DNA of 64,000 bases from Streptomyces sp. Ag109_O5-1 (GTDB lineage Bacteria; Actinomycetota; Actinomycetes; Streptomycetales; Streptomycetaceae). Positions 16,847 to 26,011 of the stretch are shown here, one piece after another. Each line of letters starts with the position of its first letter. Positions within the stretch are counted from its first letter, which is position 1. Where the stretch lies: positions 9,858,001 to 9,922,000 of the forward strand of contig NZ_RKQF01000001.1 of the NCBI RefSeq assembly GCF_003814875.1, read 5' to 3'. The notes beneath the pieces are model-generated. The model was not told the origin of the DNA. It ran no database searches and was given only the letters and a program-made list of their open reading frames with translations. The position numbers and the translations under genes were made by a program.

Positions 16847-16943
16847 GGTCACCGTCCTGGGGCCGGGGCGTCGGATCCCCCCAGTCTCGCCTCGGGCGGT
16901 CCGACCGTCAAAGGTCTGTTCGGACAAGGCAGTTGTGTCAGAA

Positions 16944-17471
16944 GTGGTGACCGGTCCTCTGGCCATCACCGGGCATCTGCTGTCGGCGGGGCATCGGCGG
17001 ATCGTGTTTCTCGGCGGGCTGCCCGGCAATACGGCGCTCGACGCGCGGGTGGCCGGCTATCGGGCAGCGCTTGCGGAGTACGGGCTGCCGGAGGATGCGG
17101 CCCGTGTCGTCGACTGCGGGCTGGGCAGGAGCGCCGGGTTGCGGGCGATGACCGAACTCCTCAGGCGGGAGCGGAAGTTCACGGCCGTGGTCGCGGGGGA
17201 CGACATGGTGGCGGCGGTGGCGCTCCGCGCGATCGCCGATGCGGGGTTGCGGGTGCCTGAGGACATATCTGTCGTCGGGTACAACGACATTCCGCCGGCC
17301 GAGGATTTCGATCCGCCGCTGACCGCCGTGCGCACGCCCGCCGAGGAGTTGGGGCGGGCTGCTGTGCGGTTCGCTCTGCGGGATTCCGAAGAAACCGCTG
17401 GAGCACGTCACTTGCTCGCAACGCGCATTGTCGTGCGAGGGAGTGTTGCGCCCGTCGAGAGGCCGTCGTGA
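16944..17471 (+). pseudogene. LacI-family regulator, C-terminal half only
   Basis: The frame from about 16944 codes the periplasmic-binding-like effector domain of a LacI/GalR regulator: ITGHLLSAGHRRIVFLGG, FTAVVAGDDMVAAVALRAI, VPEDISVVGYNDIPPAEDFDPPLTAVRTP. The DNA-binding domain and first third of the effector domain, about 160 residues, are missing; upstream is the DUF779 promoter region. The remnant cannot bind DNA. It precedes a DUF2264 pseudogene in the same direction, so the two probably formed a sugar-responsive locus. Confidence 0.88.
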
Positions 17472-17490
17472 CAGTGCGGGTGCGCTGTGA

Positions 17491-17554
17491 CTGGTCGCGC
17501 CCACGCGGCGGCAGCCGCAAGTCGAATGTAGCCCCGCACCCCTGAGGGGCGCGC
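17491..17554. repeat. Streptomyces dispersed repeat, variant D
   Basis: Starts CTGGTCGCGCCCACGCGGCG and ends CCCCTGAGGGGCGCGC. This is the second common variant of the family seen in copies A-C, sharing both ends but with a different middle. It lies after the LacI remnant. Confidence 0.65.
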
Positions 17555-17584
17555 AACAAGCCGTCGGATGAAGGAGGAACCTTT

Positions 17585-18603
17585 TTGCTGCTGCCGTCCG
17601 ACCATGTCCTGTCGCCCGTCACCGGGTGGACCCGCGCTCACTGGGAGGCCATGGCCGGCCGTCTTCTGGACGGTCTGCTGCCTTACGCCTCACCGAAGTT
17701 CGCCCAGTACCGGCTGCCAGGACGGACCAGCCACTCCGGGGAATGGTCCGACGGGCTCGAAGGGTTCGCGCGGTCCTTTCTGCTCGCCGCCTTTCGGATC
17801 GCGGGCTCCGAGGGACAGGCCGGACCCGCCCTCGTCGAGCGGTACGCCAGTGGGCTCGCCGCCGGTACCGATCCCCGGCATCCCGAACACTGGCCGCCCA
17901 TCACCGATCGGGGGCAGCCGATGGTCGAGGCCGCCTCCGTCGCCGTGGCGCTGCACGAGTCGCGGGTGTGGCTGTGGGATCAACTCGACGAGCGGGTGCG
18001 GGAGCAGGTCGTCGCGTGGCTGGCGGACTTCGTCGGTGCCGTCGTCAACGACTCCAACTGGCGGCTCTTCCAGGTCATCGTGGAGGAGTTCCTCGCCTCC
18101 GTCGGAGGGCCGCACCGCCGTGGCGAGATCGACGCGGGGCTGGCACGCCTTGACGACTGGTACCGGTGCGGGGGCTGGTACACCGACGGGGACGGGTGGA
18201 AGTTCGACTACTACAACTTGTACGGATGGGCGGCCGGGCGCTGGCCGACGACACGGCGCCCCTGGAGACGGAGTGCGGGTCCGGCTGGGCGCTGGCCCGG
18301 CGCGCGGACGGACTGACCACGGTCCTCGCCACCCTCATCGGCCCGGCCGACAGCACCCCTGTCATCGAACGTGCCCGGGGGCACAACGCCTTCGGCGAGC
18401 ACTCTGCCACCCCTCTGGTCACCGTCCCGCACCCCGGCGGCACCCTGTTGCTGGCCACCCTGGTCGTCCTGACCGCGGATCCGGCCGTCCACGGGGACCC
18501 GTACGCCCTGCGCACCGGCACCCGGGCGACACCGACGGCCGGCGGCGGGGCGGAGATCTGCTTCCCGGACGGGACCGAATCGCTCGTGGCACCCCTACCC
18601 TGA
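17585..18603 (+). pseudogene. DUF2264 family protein with internal deletion
   Basis: A TTG start at 17585 has a strong AAGGAGG (17571-17577). The first 215 residues look like the N-terminus of DUF2264 (GEWSDGLEGFARSFLLAAFRIAG; DSNWRLFQVIVEEFL; GWKFDYYNLYGWA). Near 18230-18250 the sequence jumps to a different frame and to the C-terminal region (CGSGWALARRADGLTTVLATLIGPAD). DUF2264 proteins are about 600 residues, so some 200-250 residues are missing. These proteins are linked to glycoside or pectin breakdown. The intact Shine-Dalgarno shows the decay is recent or the truncated N-terminus is still made. Confidence 0.82.
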
Positions 18604-18637
18604 AAGGGACCGGGGCTCGGGACGGGGGCGGGGCCGG

Positions 18638-19363
18638 ATGCAGTTCATCGAGGTGACCGAGCTGGCGGGGGTGCGCTCCGCCGTCATACGGTTCCGACGG
18701 CCGGACTCGGGGCTGGAGTTCCTGCTCTTCCCGATGATTCATCTGGGCGAGGCCGGGTTCTACCGGGAGGTCGCCTCCCAACTGCGCGGTCGCTGTGACC
18801 TGGTGATAGCGGAGGGCGTGGGGAAGGGGTCGGCCGGCGCGGACGCGCTGGTGGCCTCGTACGCCCGGCTGGACCGGCACGAACGGCTGGGGCTGGTCGT
18901 GCAGGACATCGACTTCGACAGCCTCGGGGTGCCGGTGATCAACCCCGACATGAGCGGGGCGCAGTTCGAACAGGGCTTCCGCCGGCTGCCGTTGAAGGAA
19001 CGGGTGCTGCTGGCCGCGATGGTGCCCGCGGTCGTGGCCGGCATGCGGATGTTCGGCACCCGCCGTTATCTCGCCCGCCATCTGACGACCGAGGATCTGC
19101 TGACCGACGCCGAGGAGGCGGCGGAGGACGCCCTGCCCGGTGTGGACGATCTGGTGGTGCGACGCAGGGACCGGTTGCTCGCGCGGGCCCTGACCGATGC
19201 CCACCGGGCCTGGGGCGAGCGGTCCGGGACCTTCACGGCCGGGGTCGTCTACGGCGCCACGCACATGCGTGCCGCGTCCCGCACCCTGAGCGAACTGGGC
19301 TACCACGCGGCGGACGCCGAATGGCTCACCGTGTTCCTGCTGGAGCCGCCGGTTTCCGGGTGA
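18638..19363 (+). CDS. TraB/PrgY-like (TIKI superfamily) protein
   Basis: The 241-residue protein starts MQFIEVTELAGVRSAVIRFR and lacks a signal peptide. Its LFPMIHLGEAGFYREVASQL near residue 30 and VVYGATHMRAASRTLSELGY near the C-terminus are the paired His-containing motifs of the TraB/PrgY/GumN superfamily. Members include metalloprotease-like TIKI proteins and pheromone shutdown protein PrgY. A hydrophobic stretch (VLLAAMVPAVVAGM) may contact the membrane. The function here is unknown. The gene stands between a pseudogene and the glucarate operon, which has its own promoter. Confidence 0.6.
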   Translation: MQFIEVTELAGVRSAVIRFRRPDSGLEFLLFPMIHLGEAGFYREVASQLRGRCDLVIAEGVGKGSAGADALVASYARLDRHERLGLVVQDIDFDSLGVPVINPDMSGAQFEQGFRRLPLKERVLLAAMVPAVVAGMRMFGTRRYLARHLTTEDLLTDAEEAAEDALPGVDDLVVRRRDRLLARALTDAHRAWGERSGTFTAGVVYGATHMRAASRTLSELGYHAADAEWLTVFLLEPPVSG

Positions 19364-19388
19364 CCTCGGGATTCCTCGCGCGCACCCA

Positions 19389-19450
19389 TTGACCTGAGCA
19401 TGCCCGCATCCCTAGCCTCCGTCTCCATACGTAGATGTTGTCTCTGTATG
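19389..19450 (+). promoter_or_regulatory. Promoter and operator-like dyad of the glucarate operon
   Basis: TTGACC (19389-19394) and TAGCCT (19413-19418) are 18 bp apart, a good sigma-70-type promoter with a start point near 19425. Directly there, CATAC (19426-19430) and GTATG (19446-19450) form an inverted repeat with centres 20 bp, two helical turns, apart. A repressor bound there would block initiation. No regulator gene is adjacent. Confidence 0.5.
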
Positions 19451-19502
19451 CAGGCGTCATTCAGGCATATGGACGTGACGCCCAGTTCAAAGGGGAACTG
19501 GC

Positions 19503-20840
19503 TTGCCTCTGGTCGTCGTAGGGATCAGCGTGCTGGTCCTGCTCTTCCTGATGACGAAGCTCCGGATGAACGGCTTCGTCGCGCTGCTGCTCGTCGCCGT
19601 GGGTGTCGCCGTGGTCCGGGGGATCCCGCTGGAGAAGATCCCGGGCACCCTCTCGGACGGCATCGGCGGGCAGATCGGTGACACCATGCTCACCATCGGC
19701 CTGGGAGCCATGCTGGGGCGGGTGATGGGCGACTCGGGCGCGGCCCAGCGCATCGCCGACAAGCTCCTCGCCGTCAGCGGCCCGCGCGGCGTGCAGGTGG
19801 CCATGGTGCTCACGGCCATGATCATCGGCGTCACGATGTTCTACGAAGCCGCCTTCGTGATCATCGTGCCGGTCGCCTTCACCCTCGTCCGGGTCACCCG
19901 GTCGAACCTGCTCTGGGTCGGCCTGCCGATGTCCATCGCCCTGTCCACCATGCACAGCTTCCTGCCCCCGCACCCCGGGCCGACCGCCGTCGCCGCCACC
20001 TTCCACGCCTCGGCCGGACTCACCCTCTTCTACGGCCTGTTCATCGCCGTCCCCGTCGGCGCGCTCATCGCCCTGGTGTGGCCCCGGCTGCCTTTCGTCC
20101 GGTCGATGAACCCGGAGGTGCCCAAGGGACTGGTGAGCGAGCGGGTCTTCGAGGACGACGAAATGCCCGGCATCGGCTGGTCGCTGGCCGTCGCCCTGCT
20201 GCCCGTCGTCCTCATCGCGGGCTCCGCCGTCACCGACCTGTCCACCTCGGCAGACACTCCGGTCGTGCACTTCGTCGACTTCGTGGGCGCCGCGCCGGTC
20301 GCCCTGTTGCTGACCCTGCTCGTCTCCATGTGGGCGTTCGGGCCGCGCGTCGGACGCACCACGGAGGAGGTCGCCCGCTCCTGCCGGGAGGCCGCACAGG
20401 CCATGGCGATGATCCTGCTGGTCATCGGGGCCGGCGGCGCGTTCAAGCAGGTACTCGTCGACGGCGGGATCTCCGGCTACATCAAGGACTTCACCGACGG
20501 CTGGTCCGTCTCGCCGATCATCCTGGCGTGGCTGATCGCCGCGATCCTGCGGGTCGCGCTCGGCTCGGCGACCGTCGCCGTGGTCACCGCCTCCGGCGTC
20601 GTGCTGCCGCTGCTGGCGGGCAGCGGGGTCCATCCCGAACTCATGGTCCTCGCCGTCTCCTGCGGCTCGATCGCCTTCTCCCATGTCAACGACCCGGGCT
20701 TCTGGATGTTCAAGGAGTACTTCAACCTGTCGGTCCTCGACGCCATCAAGGCCCGTACGACCTACACGACCGTGCTCGCGATCCTGGGCCTGGGCGGCGT
20801 GCTGCTCATGGAACAGATCCTCGACGCCCTCAGTGTGTAA
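19503..20840 (+). CDS. GntP-family gluconate/sugar-acid:H+ symporter
   Basis: The 445-residue protein has about 12 hydrophobic segments and GntP motifs: FYEAAFVIIVPVAF, SMHSFLPPHPGPTAVA, SATVAVVTASGVVLPLL and FSHVNDPGFWMFKEYF. GntP transporters bring in gluconate or related acids with protons. The next gene, 28 bp downstream, is a glucarate dehydratase, so D-glucarate or galactarate is the likely substrate. The start is a TTG at 19503 (MPLVVVGISVLV) with AGGGG upstream; no ATG gives a better N-terminal helix. Confidence 0.9.
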   Translation: MPLVVVGISVLVLLFLMTKLRMNGFVALLLVAVGVAVVRGIPLEKIPGTLSDGIGGQIGDTMLTIGLGAMLGRVMGDSGAAQRIADKLLAVSGPRGVQVAMVLTAMIIGVTMFYEAAFVIIVPVAFTLVRVTRSNLLWVGLPMSIALSTMHSFLPPHPGPTAVAATFHASAGLTLFYGLFIAVPVGALIALVWPRLPFVRSMNPEVPKGLVSERVFEDDEMPGIGWSLAVALLPVVLIAGSAVTDLSTSADTPVVHFVDFVGAAPVALLLTLLVSMWAFGPRVGRTTEEVARSCREAAQAMAMILLVIGAGGAFKQVLVDGGISGYIKDFTDGWSVSPIILAWLIAAILRVALGSATVAVVTASGVVLPLLAGSGVHPELMVLAVSCGSIAFSHVNDPGFWMFKEYFNLSVLDAIKARTTYTTVLAILGLGGVLLMEQILDALSV

Positions 20841-20868
20841 GTTCCCTCTCCCGTAAGGACGTTCGCCC

Positions 20869-22203
20869 ATGAGTGGTCAGCCCGTCGTCACCCGCTTCTC
20901 CGTGTACCCGGTGGCCGGCCGGGACTCCATGCTGCTCAATCTCTCCGGCGCCCACGCCCCGTACTTCACCCGCAACGTGGTGGTCGTCGAGGACTCCGAG
21001 GGGCGGACGGGGCTCGGGGAGGTGCCCGGCGGGGAGGCGATCACCCGGACTCTGCGGGATGCGGAGCCCCTGGTCGTCGGCGCACAACTGGGCGACTACA
21101 AGAGGGTGTTGCGGGTCATGGGGGAGGAGTTCGGCGGGCGGGACGCCGGTGGGCGTGGTGCGCAGACCTTCGACCTGCGGACCACCGTGCACGCCGTCAC
21201 CGCCGTCGAGTCCGCCCTGCTCGACCTGCTGGGCCAGCACCTGGAGGTGCCCGTCGCCGCCCTGCTCGGCGACGGCAAGCAGCGCGACTCGGTACGCGTC
21301 CTCGGTTATCTCTTCTACGTCGGCGACCCCGGCCGCACCGACCTGGACTACCTGCGAGAACCCGACGCCGATGTGGAGTGGTACCGCATCCGCCGCGAGG
21401 AAGCGCTCACCCCGGAGGCGATCGTCCTCCAGGCCGAGGCGGCGTACGACCGCTACGGCTTCCGTGACTTCAAGCTCAAGGGCGGGGTTCTCGCGGGCGC
21501 GGAGGAGGTGAAGGCCGCACGGGCTCTGAAGGAACGCTTCCCGCAGGCCCGGATCACCCTCGACCCCAACGGCGCCTGGTCGTTGCGGGAGGCCGTCGAG
21601 CTGTGCCGGCCGCTGCTCGGTACCCTCGCCTATGCCGAGGACCCCTGTGGCGCCGAGGACGGCTACTCGGGGCGGGAGATCCTCGCCGAGTTCCGCCGGG
21701 CCACCGGGCTGCCCACCGCGACCAACATGATCGCCACCGACTGGCGGCAGCTCACCCACGTCCTCGCCCTCCAGTCCGTGTCGATCCCGCTCGCGGATCC
21801 GCACTTCTGGACCCTGCGGGGCTCGGTGCGGGTGGCGCAGCTCTGCCATGAGATGGGGCTGACCTGGGGCTGCCACTCCAACAACCACTTCGACATCTCC
21901 CTGGCCATGATGGCCCACTGCGGTGCCGCCGCCCCCGGCGAGTACAACGCCCTCGACACGCACTGGATCTGGCAGGAGGGCCGGGAGCGGCTCACCGTCG
22001 AGCCGCCGAGGATCGCCGGCGGCGAGGTCGCCGTCACCGACGCCCCCGGGCTCGGTGTCCGGCTCGACATGGACCGGCTGCTCGCGGCCCATGCCCTCCA
22101 CCAGGAGAAGAACCTCGGCGCGGGGCGGGACGACGCGGCCGGGATGCAGTACCTGGTGGAGGGCTGGAGCTTCGACGCCAAGCGGCCCTGTCTGGTGCGG
22201 TGA
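20869..22203 (+). CDS. gudD: Glucarate dehydratase
   Basis: This 444-residue enolase-superfamily enzyme starts MSGQPVVTRFSVYPVAGRDSM. Active-site residues map onto the E. coli enzyme with a shift of three: Lys202 and Lys204 (FKLKGG), Asp232 (LDPNGAW), Glu263 (GAEDGYSG), Asn286 (ATNMIATDW), Asp310 and His336 (GCHSNNHFDIS). It dehydrates D-glucarate (and L-idarate) to 5-keto-4-deoxyglucarate. It is co-transcribed with the GntP permease; the next steps (aldolase, tartronate-semialdehyde reductase) are not in the window. Confidence 0.93.
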   Translation: MSGQPVVTRFSVYPVAGRDSMLLNLSGAHAPYFTRNVVVVEDSEGRTGLGEVPGGEAITRTLRDAEPLVVGAQLGDYKRVLRVMGEEFGGRDAGGRGAQTFDLRTTVHAVTAVESALLDLLGQHLEVPVAALLGDGKQRDSVRVLGYLFYVGDPGRTDLDYLREPDADVEWYRIRREEALTPEAIVLQAEAAYDRYGFRDFKLKGGVLAGAEEVKAARALKERFPQARITLDPNGAWSLREAVELCRPLLGTLAYAEDPCGAEDGYSGREILAEFRRATGLPTATNMIATDWRQLTHVLALQSVSIPLADPHFWTLRGSVRVAQLCHEMGLTWGCHSNNHFDISLAMMAHCGAAAPGEYNALDTHWIWQEGRERLTVEPPRIAGGEVAVTDAPGLGVRLDMDRLLAAHALHQEKNLGAGRDDAAGMQYLVEGWSFDAKRPCLVR

Positions 22204-22240
22204 GCGGCCGTCGGGTGCCCTGCCTCTTCGGGCCGGGCCG

Positions 22241-23833
22241 TCAGGCGTTCTGCTCGGCCGGGGTCTTCTCGCCCGTGGTGTGTCCCGCCGCCCTGAGCGT
22301 CAGCCGCTGCCGGGGTGTGCGCAGCAGGACCGCCGCGACCAGGGCGGCCAGCAGCGTGAGGCTCCCCGCTGTGATCAGGCACAGGCGCAGCCCGTCGAGG
22401 AAGGAGTCGCCGAGCGCTCCGAGGGCCTGGCCGGTCCGGGGACCCAGGTCCAGCTGGGCGACCGCGCCGAGGCCGTCCGTCCGCGCGGTCGTCACGATGC
22501 GGTCCTGCGCCGCGCCGGTGACGCCCGCGTCGGTGAGGTGACCGGGCAGCGCGTCGACCGCCCGGGTGCTGAGCAGCGCGCCCAGGACGGCCGGGCCCAG
22601 GGCGCCGCCGACCTGCCGGAACGCGTTGTTGCCCGCGGCGGCCATGCCGGCCAGCTGGTACGGCACGGAGGCCACCGCCGTCGCCGTCATCGGCGTCATC
22701 ACGAAACCCATGCCCAGGCCGAGCAGAGCGAGCCGCCAGGCCACCGAGGCGAAGGAGGTGTCGGCGGTCAGGCCGATCAGCGCGAACTGGGAGAAGGCGA
22801 CCAGCAGCAGCCCGCCGGTGATCATCACGCGTGCCGAGACCCGGTGCATCAACCGGCCGGCGGGGCCGCCGACCAGCAGGGCCGCCCCGGTGACCATCAG
22901 CAGCCGCCACCCGGCGTCCAGGGTGTCCAGCCGCTGCACCATGCCGAAGTACAGGCTCAGGACGAAGAAGAACCCGATCATCGCCAGGAAGCTGATCATC
23001 GCGACCAGCGTGGTGGCGGTGAAGGCAGGACTGCGGAAGAGGCTCAGGTCCAGCATCGGGCTGTCGCTGCGCCGCTCCGCCAGTACGAAGGCGACACCGG
23101 CGGCCACGGCCGTGAACAGCGCCACCAGCACCTTGACGTCGGTGAACGAGTCCGCGCCGCCCTCGATCACGCCGTACACCAGCGCGGTGATCGCGAGCGT
23201 GGCGGTGAGCTGGCCCGGCCAGTCAAGACGGCGGCCGTGCGGAGCCCGGGAGTCGGACAGCCGCCGGGCCGCGACGGCGACGGAGAGGAGCGCCACGGGA
23301 ACGGTCGGCAGGTAGATCCAGCGCCAGGAGAAGTGCTCGACGACCACACCGGCGATCACCGGACCGACCGCCAGGGCCGCCATCAGGCAGGTGGCCCATA
23401 TACCGATGTACTTGCCACGCTCCCGGTGGTCCGGCACCGCGTGGCTGATCAGCGCCAGGGTCGTGGGCAGCAGCGCGGCCGCGCCGATCCCGGCCAGCGC
23501 CTGCCCGGCCCAGACCACCTCGATGGAGTGCGCGCACAGGGCGGTGCCGGCGCCGGCCGCAGAGAAGAGCAGCCCGGCCTGGAACACCTTCTTCCGCCCG
23601 TGCACGTCCCCGAAGACACCGGCGGTCAGGATGAAGGCGGCCATGGGCAGCACGAACGCGTCCTGCACCCAGGACAGTTGCGAGGTCGAGGCATTCAGTG
23701 CCGCCTGCAGGGCGGGCAGGCTCACGGAGACGGTGGTGACAGGAAGATAGGCGACGAAGACGCCCAGGCAGGCCATGACGATCGTGGCCGCCCGCCGCTC
23801 GACCGGCGCGCTCGCCGGTGTCGTGACGTTCAC
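22241..23833 (-). CDS. DHA2-family (14-TM) MFS drug exporter
   Basis: The 530-residue protein has about 14 membrane segments and DHA2 features: SWVQDAFVLPMAAFILTAG, FGDVHGRKKVFQAGL (motif A), and ALAGIGAAALLPTTLALIS (motif C region). Such proteins export antibiotics, dyes or other lipophilic compounds using the proton gradient. GTG at 23833 has AAGGAG 7 nt upstream. It is divergent from an Lrp/AsnC regulator with a 195-bp shared promoter region, so that regulator probably controls it, perhaps in response to an amino acid or the exported compound. Confidence 0.9.
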   Translation of the reverse strand: MNVTTPASAPVERRAATIVMACLGVFVAYLPVTTVSVSLPALQAALNASTSQLSWVQDAFVLPMAAFILTAGVFGDVHGRKKVFQAGLLFSAAGAGTALCAHSIEVVWAGQALAGIGAAALLPTTLALISHAVPDHRERGKYIGIWATCLMAALAVGPVIAGVVVEHFSWRWIYLPTVPVALLSVAVAARRLSDSRAPHGRRLDWPGQLTATLAITALVYGVIEGGADSFTDVKVLVALFTAVAAGVAFVLAERRSDSPMLDLSLFRSPAFTATTLVAMISFLAMIGFFFVLSLYFGMVQRLDTLDAGWRLLMVTGAALLVGGPAGRLMHRVSARVMITGGLLLVAFSQFALIGLTADTSFASVAWRLALLGLGMGFVMTPMTATAVASVPYQLAGMAAAGNNAFRQVGGALGPAVLGALLSTRAVDALPGHLTDAGVTGAAQDRIVTTARTDGLGAVAQLDLGPRTGQALGALGDSFLDGLRLCLITAGSLTLLAALVAAVLLRTPRQRLTLRAAGHTTGEKTPAEQNA

Positions 23834-24028
23834 GGAGATTCTCCTTCGCGGCGCGCACCGCGCCGCGGTCGAGGCCACCGGCGTACCCGGCGGCCTGGTG
23901 TCGTACGGAGTTCCGACGGGAAGTCCGCCGCCACAGCATCCGGTCCGCACACCCGTAACCGCCAACCAACAGCCACCTCACGTACAGAAGCCTCCATAGG
24001 AGGGCGCCAGCTGTGGCACACTTCCGCC

Positions 24029-25024
24029 ATGCTCGACCACGTGGACAGGAAGATCCTCCGCGCCCTGCAATGCGCTCCCCGGCTGCCCTTCCGCAGGATC
24101 GGCGAGGTGGCGGGCGTCTCCGAGCAGACCGCGGCCCGCCGCTACCAGGCGCTGCGCCGCGACGGCGTCCTGCGGGTGCTGGGACTCGTCAACTCACGGG
24201 TGTACGGCTCCGCGCAGTGGATCGCCCGCATCCGCTGCCGCCCCGACCGGGTCGGCCCGCTCGCCGACGCCCTCGCCCGGCGCCCCGACATCGCCTACGC
24301 CCATCTCGCTTCGGGCGGTTCGGAGATCTTCTGCGTGATCCGCGCGCCGCTCGACACCGAGCGCGGCGAACTCCTGTTCCGGCAACTGCCGAGGTCGGCC
24401 TCGGTCCTGGACGTCAGCATCGATCTGCTCCTGCACGAGTACGGTGCTCCCGGCACCGCCGAGTGGACCGGCTACGGCGACAACCTCGACGCCGAGCAGG
24501 TACGGATGCTCACGGCCGACCGGCCGCCGCTCGCCCCCGGACCCCCGCCGCAGCCCCTGGACGAGGACGCCCCGCTCTTCGACGCCCTCGCCCAGGACGG
24601 CCGTACCACCCATACCCGGCTCGCCGAACTCACCGGCTGGTCACCGGCCCGGGTGGCCCGTCGGCTGGAGTCCCTGGAGAGCTCCGGCACCCTCGAATAC
24701 GAGGTCGAACTGCTCCCCGAACGCCTGGGTCACCCCCTCAACGCCACCCTCTGGCTGAGCGTGGCACCCGCCCAACTGGAACGGGTCGGAGAGGAGTTCG
24801 CCGGCCACGAGGAAGTCCCGTTCGCCGGGGCGGTCAGCGGCGAGCACAACCTGATGGTCAGTGTCGTCACCCGCGATCCCGACGACCTCTACCGCTATCT
24901 GACCACCCGCGTCGCCGCGACCCCGGGCATCGACGGCTACAGCGTCAGCATGCGGGTCCGGCCCCTCAAGAAGGCCGTGTCCCTCATCTCCCGGGGACGA
25001 CTGGTGCCGCTGACGTCCGGCTAG
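24029..25024 (+). CDS. Lrp/AsnC-family regulator, tandem (duplicated) type
   Basis: The 331-residue protein is about twice the usual Lrp length. It contains two winged-helix-type segments (DRKILRALQCAPRLPFRRIGEVAGVSEQTAARR and DAPLFDALAQDGRTTHTRLAELTGWSPARVARR) and two effector-domain-like segments. Tandem Lrp proteins of this kind are common in Streptomyces. It is divergent from the DHA2 exporter. No convincing Shine-Dalgarno lies next to the ATG, so a start at the transcript end is possible. Its stop overlaps the following P450-SDR fusion by 4 nt. Confidence 0.88.
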   Translation: MLDHVDRKILRALQCAPRLPFRRIGEVAGVSEQTAARRYQALRRDGVLRVLGLVNSRVYGSAQWIARIRCRPDRVGPLADALARRPDIAYAHLASGGSEIFCVIRAPLDTERGELLFRQLPRSASVLDVSIDLLLHEYGAPGTAEWTGYGDNLDAEQVRMLTADRPPLAPGPPPQPLDEDAPLFDALAQDGRTTHTRLAELTGWSPARVARRLESLESSGTLEYEVELLPERLGHPLNATLWLSVAPAQLERVGEEFAGHEEVPFAGAVSGEHNLMVSVVTRDPDDLYRYLTTRVAATPGIDGYSVSMRVRPLKKAVSLISRGRLVPLTSG

Positions 25025-26004
25025 GCGGGTTCCCCGGCGGCCACGGCGGATACGGGCGGCCGCCGTACCCCGTGCATCAGCAGGCCCGGGGCCCACTCCA
25101 GGTCGGCCTCGGCGACGGCCAGTTCCAGGCTCTCCACCTGCTGGACGAACGCGGTGATCACGACCTCGACCTCCATCCGCGCCGGCGGTGCGCCCAGGCA
25201 GTGGTGGACGCCGTGTCCGAAGGCGAGATGGCCGCCTGCCGGGCGTCCGAGGCGGAAGGAGTCCGGTTCCTCGAACCGGGCCGGGTCCCCGTTCGCCGCG
25301 GCCAGGGACACCAGCAGCATGTCCCCACGGCGCGCGGGGACATCACCCACGTGCATGTCCTCGGTGGCGAAGCGTTCGGCCGCCGTCACCACCGGGCCGT
25401 CCAGGCGGAGGAACTCCTCGACGGCCGTGGGGATCAGACCCGGATCGGCGCGCAGCGCCTTCAGCAGGCCGGGCCGGCGGGCGAGGCCGAGGAGTACGGC
25501 GCCGATGAGGTTCGCGGTCGTCTCGTACCCGGCGATCAGCAGCAGGAACGCCATGCCGACCAGCTCCGGGTCGGTCAGCCGGTCGTCGTCGGCCAGCGCG
25601 CTCAGCAGGTCGGCTCCGGGCTCGGCCCGCTTGCCCGCGATCAGCTCCGCCAGATACCCGCTCATCCAGACGTAGGCCTCCTCCCGGTCCGCAACGGCGA
25701 CCGGGGCCACCACCTGCTCCGAGGCCCAGCGGAACCGGTCCCGGTCGTCGAGCGGCACGCCGAGCAGTTCGCAGATCACGGAGATGGCGGGGTGCAGGGC
25801 GTTGGAGATGGCGAGGCCGGGGATCGGCTCGTACACCGAGGTGGACAGCACGAATCCGATCACCCCGCCCTCGCCGAGCTGCGCGGCGACGGCCCGAGAC
25901 AACCGCACCGCGCCCAGGAAGTCCGACTCGAAGGAGGCCCGCCACTGTTCGTCGTCGATGGCGGCCGTGGTGCCCGTCGGCGGCCCGCCGACGCTGATGA
26001 GCAC
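25021..26004 (-). pseudogene. In-frame fusion of a SDR fragment to the C-terminal half of a P450
   Basis: The first about 75 residues (LISVGGPPTGTTAAIDDEQW ... STSVYEPIPGLAISNALHP) are the middle of a short-chain dehydrogenase without its nucleotide-binding loop or catalytic Tyr-Lys. At about 25785-25797 the sequence passes without a frame change into a P450 (ISVICELLGVPLDDRDRFRW) with I helix LLIAGYETTANL, and haem loop FGHGVHHCLGAPPAR, ending normally. The P450 lacks its first 160-170 residues. Neither half can be active. This is the product of a deletion that joined two genes on the same strand. Confidence 0.85.
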
Positions 26005-26011
26005 ACCGTCC

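Noticed and set aside
21923..24028. Long upstream extension of the Lrp gene
   Set aside because: The frame is open by GC bias opposite the MFS gene; the Lrp domain starts at the ATG at 24029.
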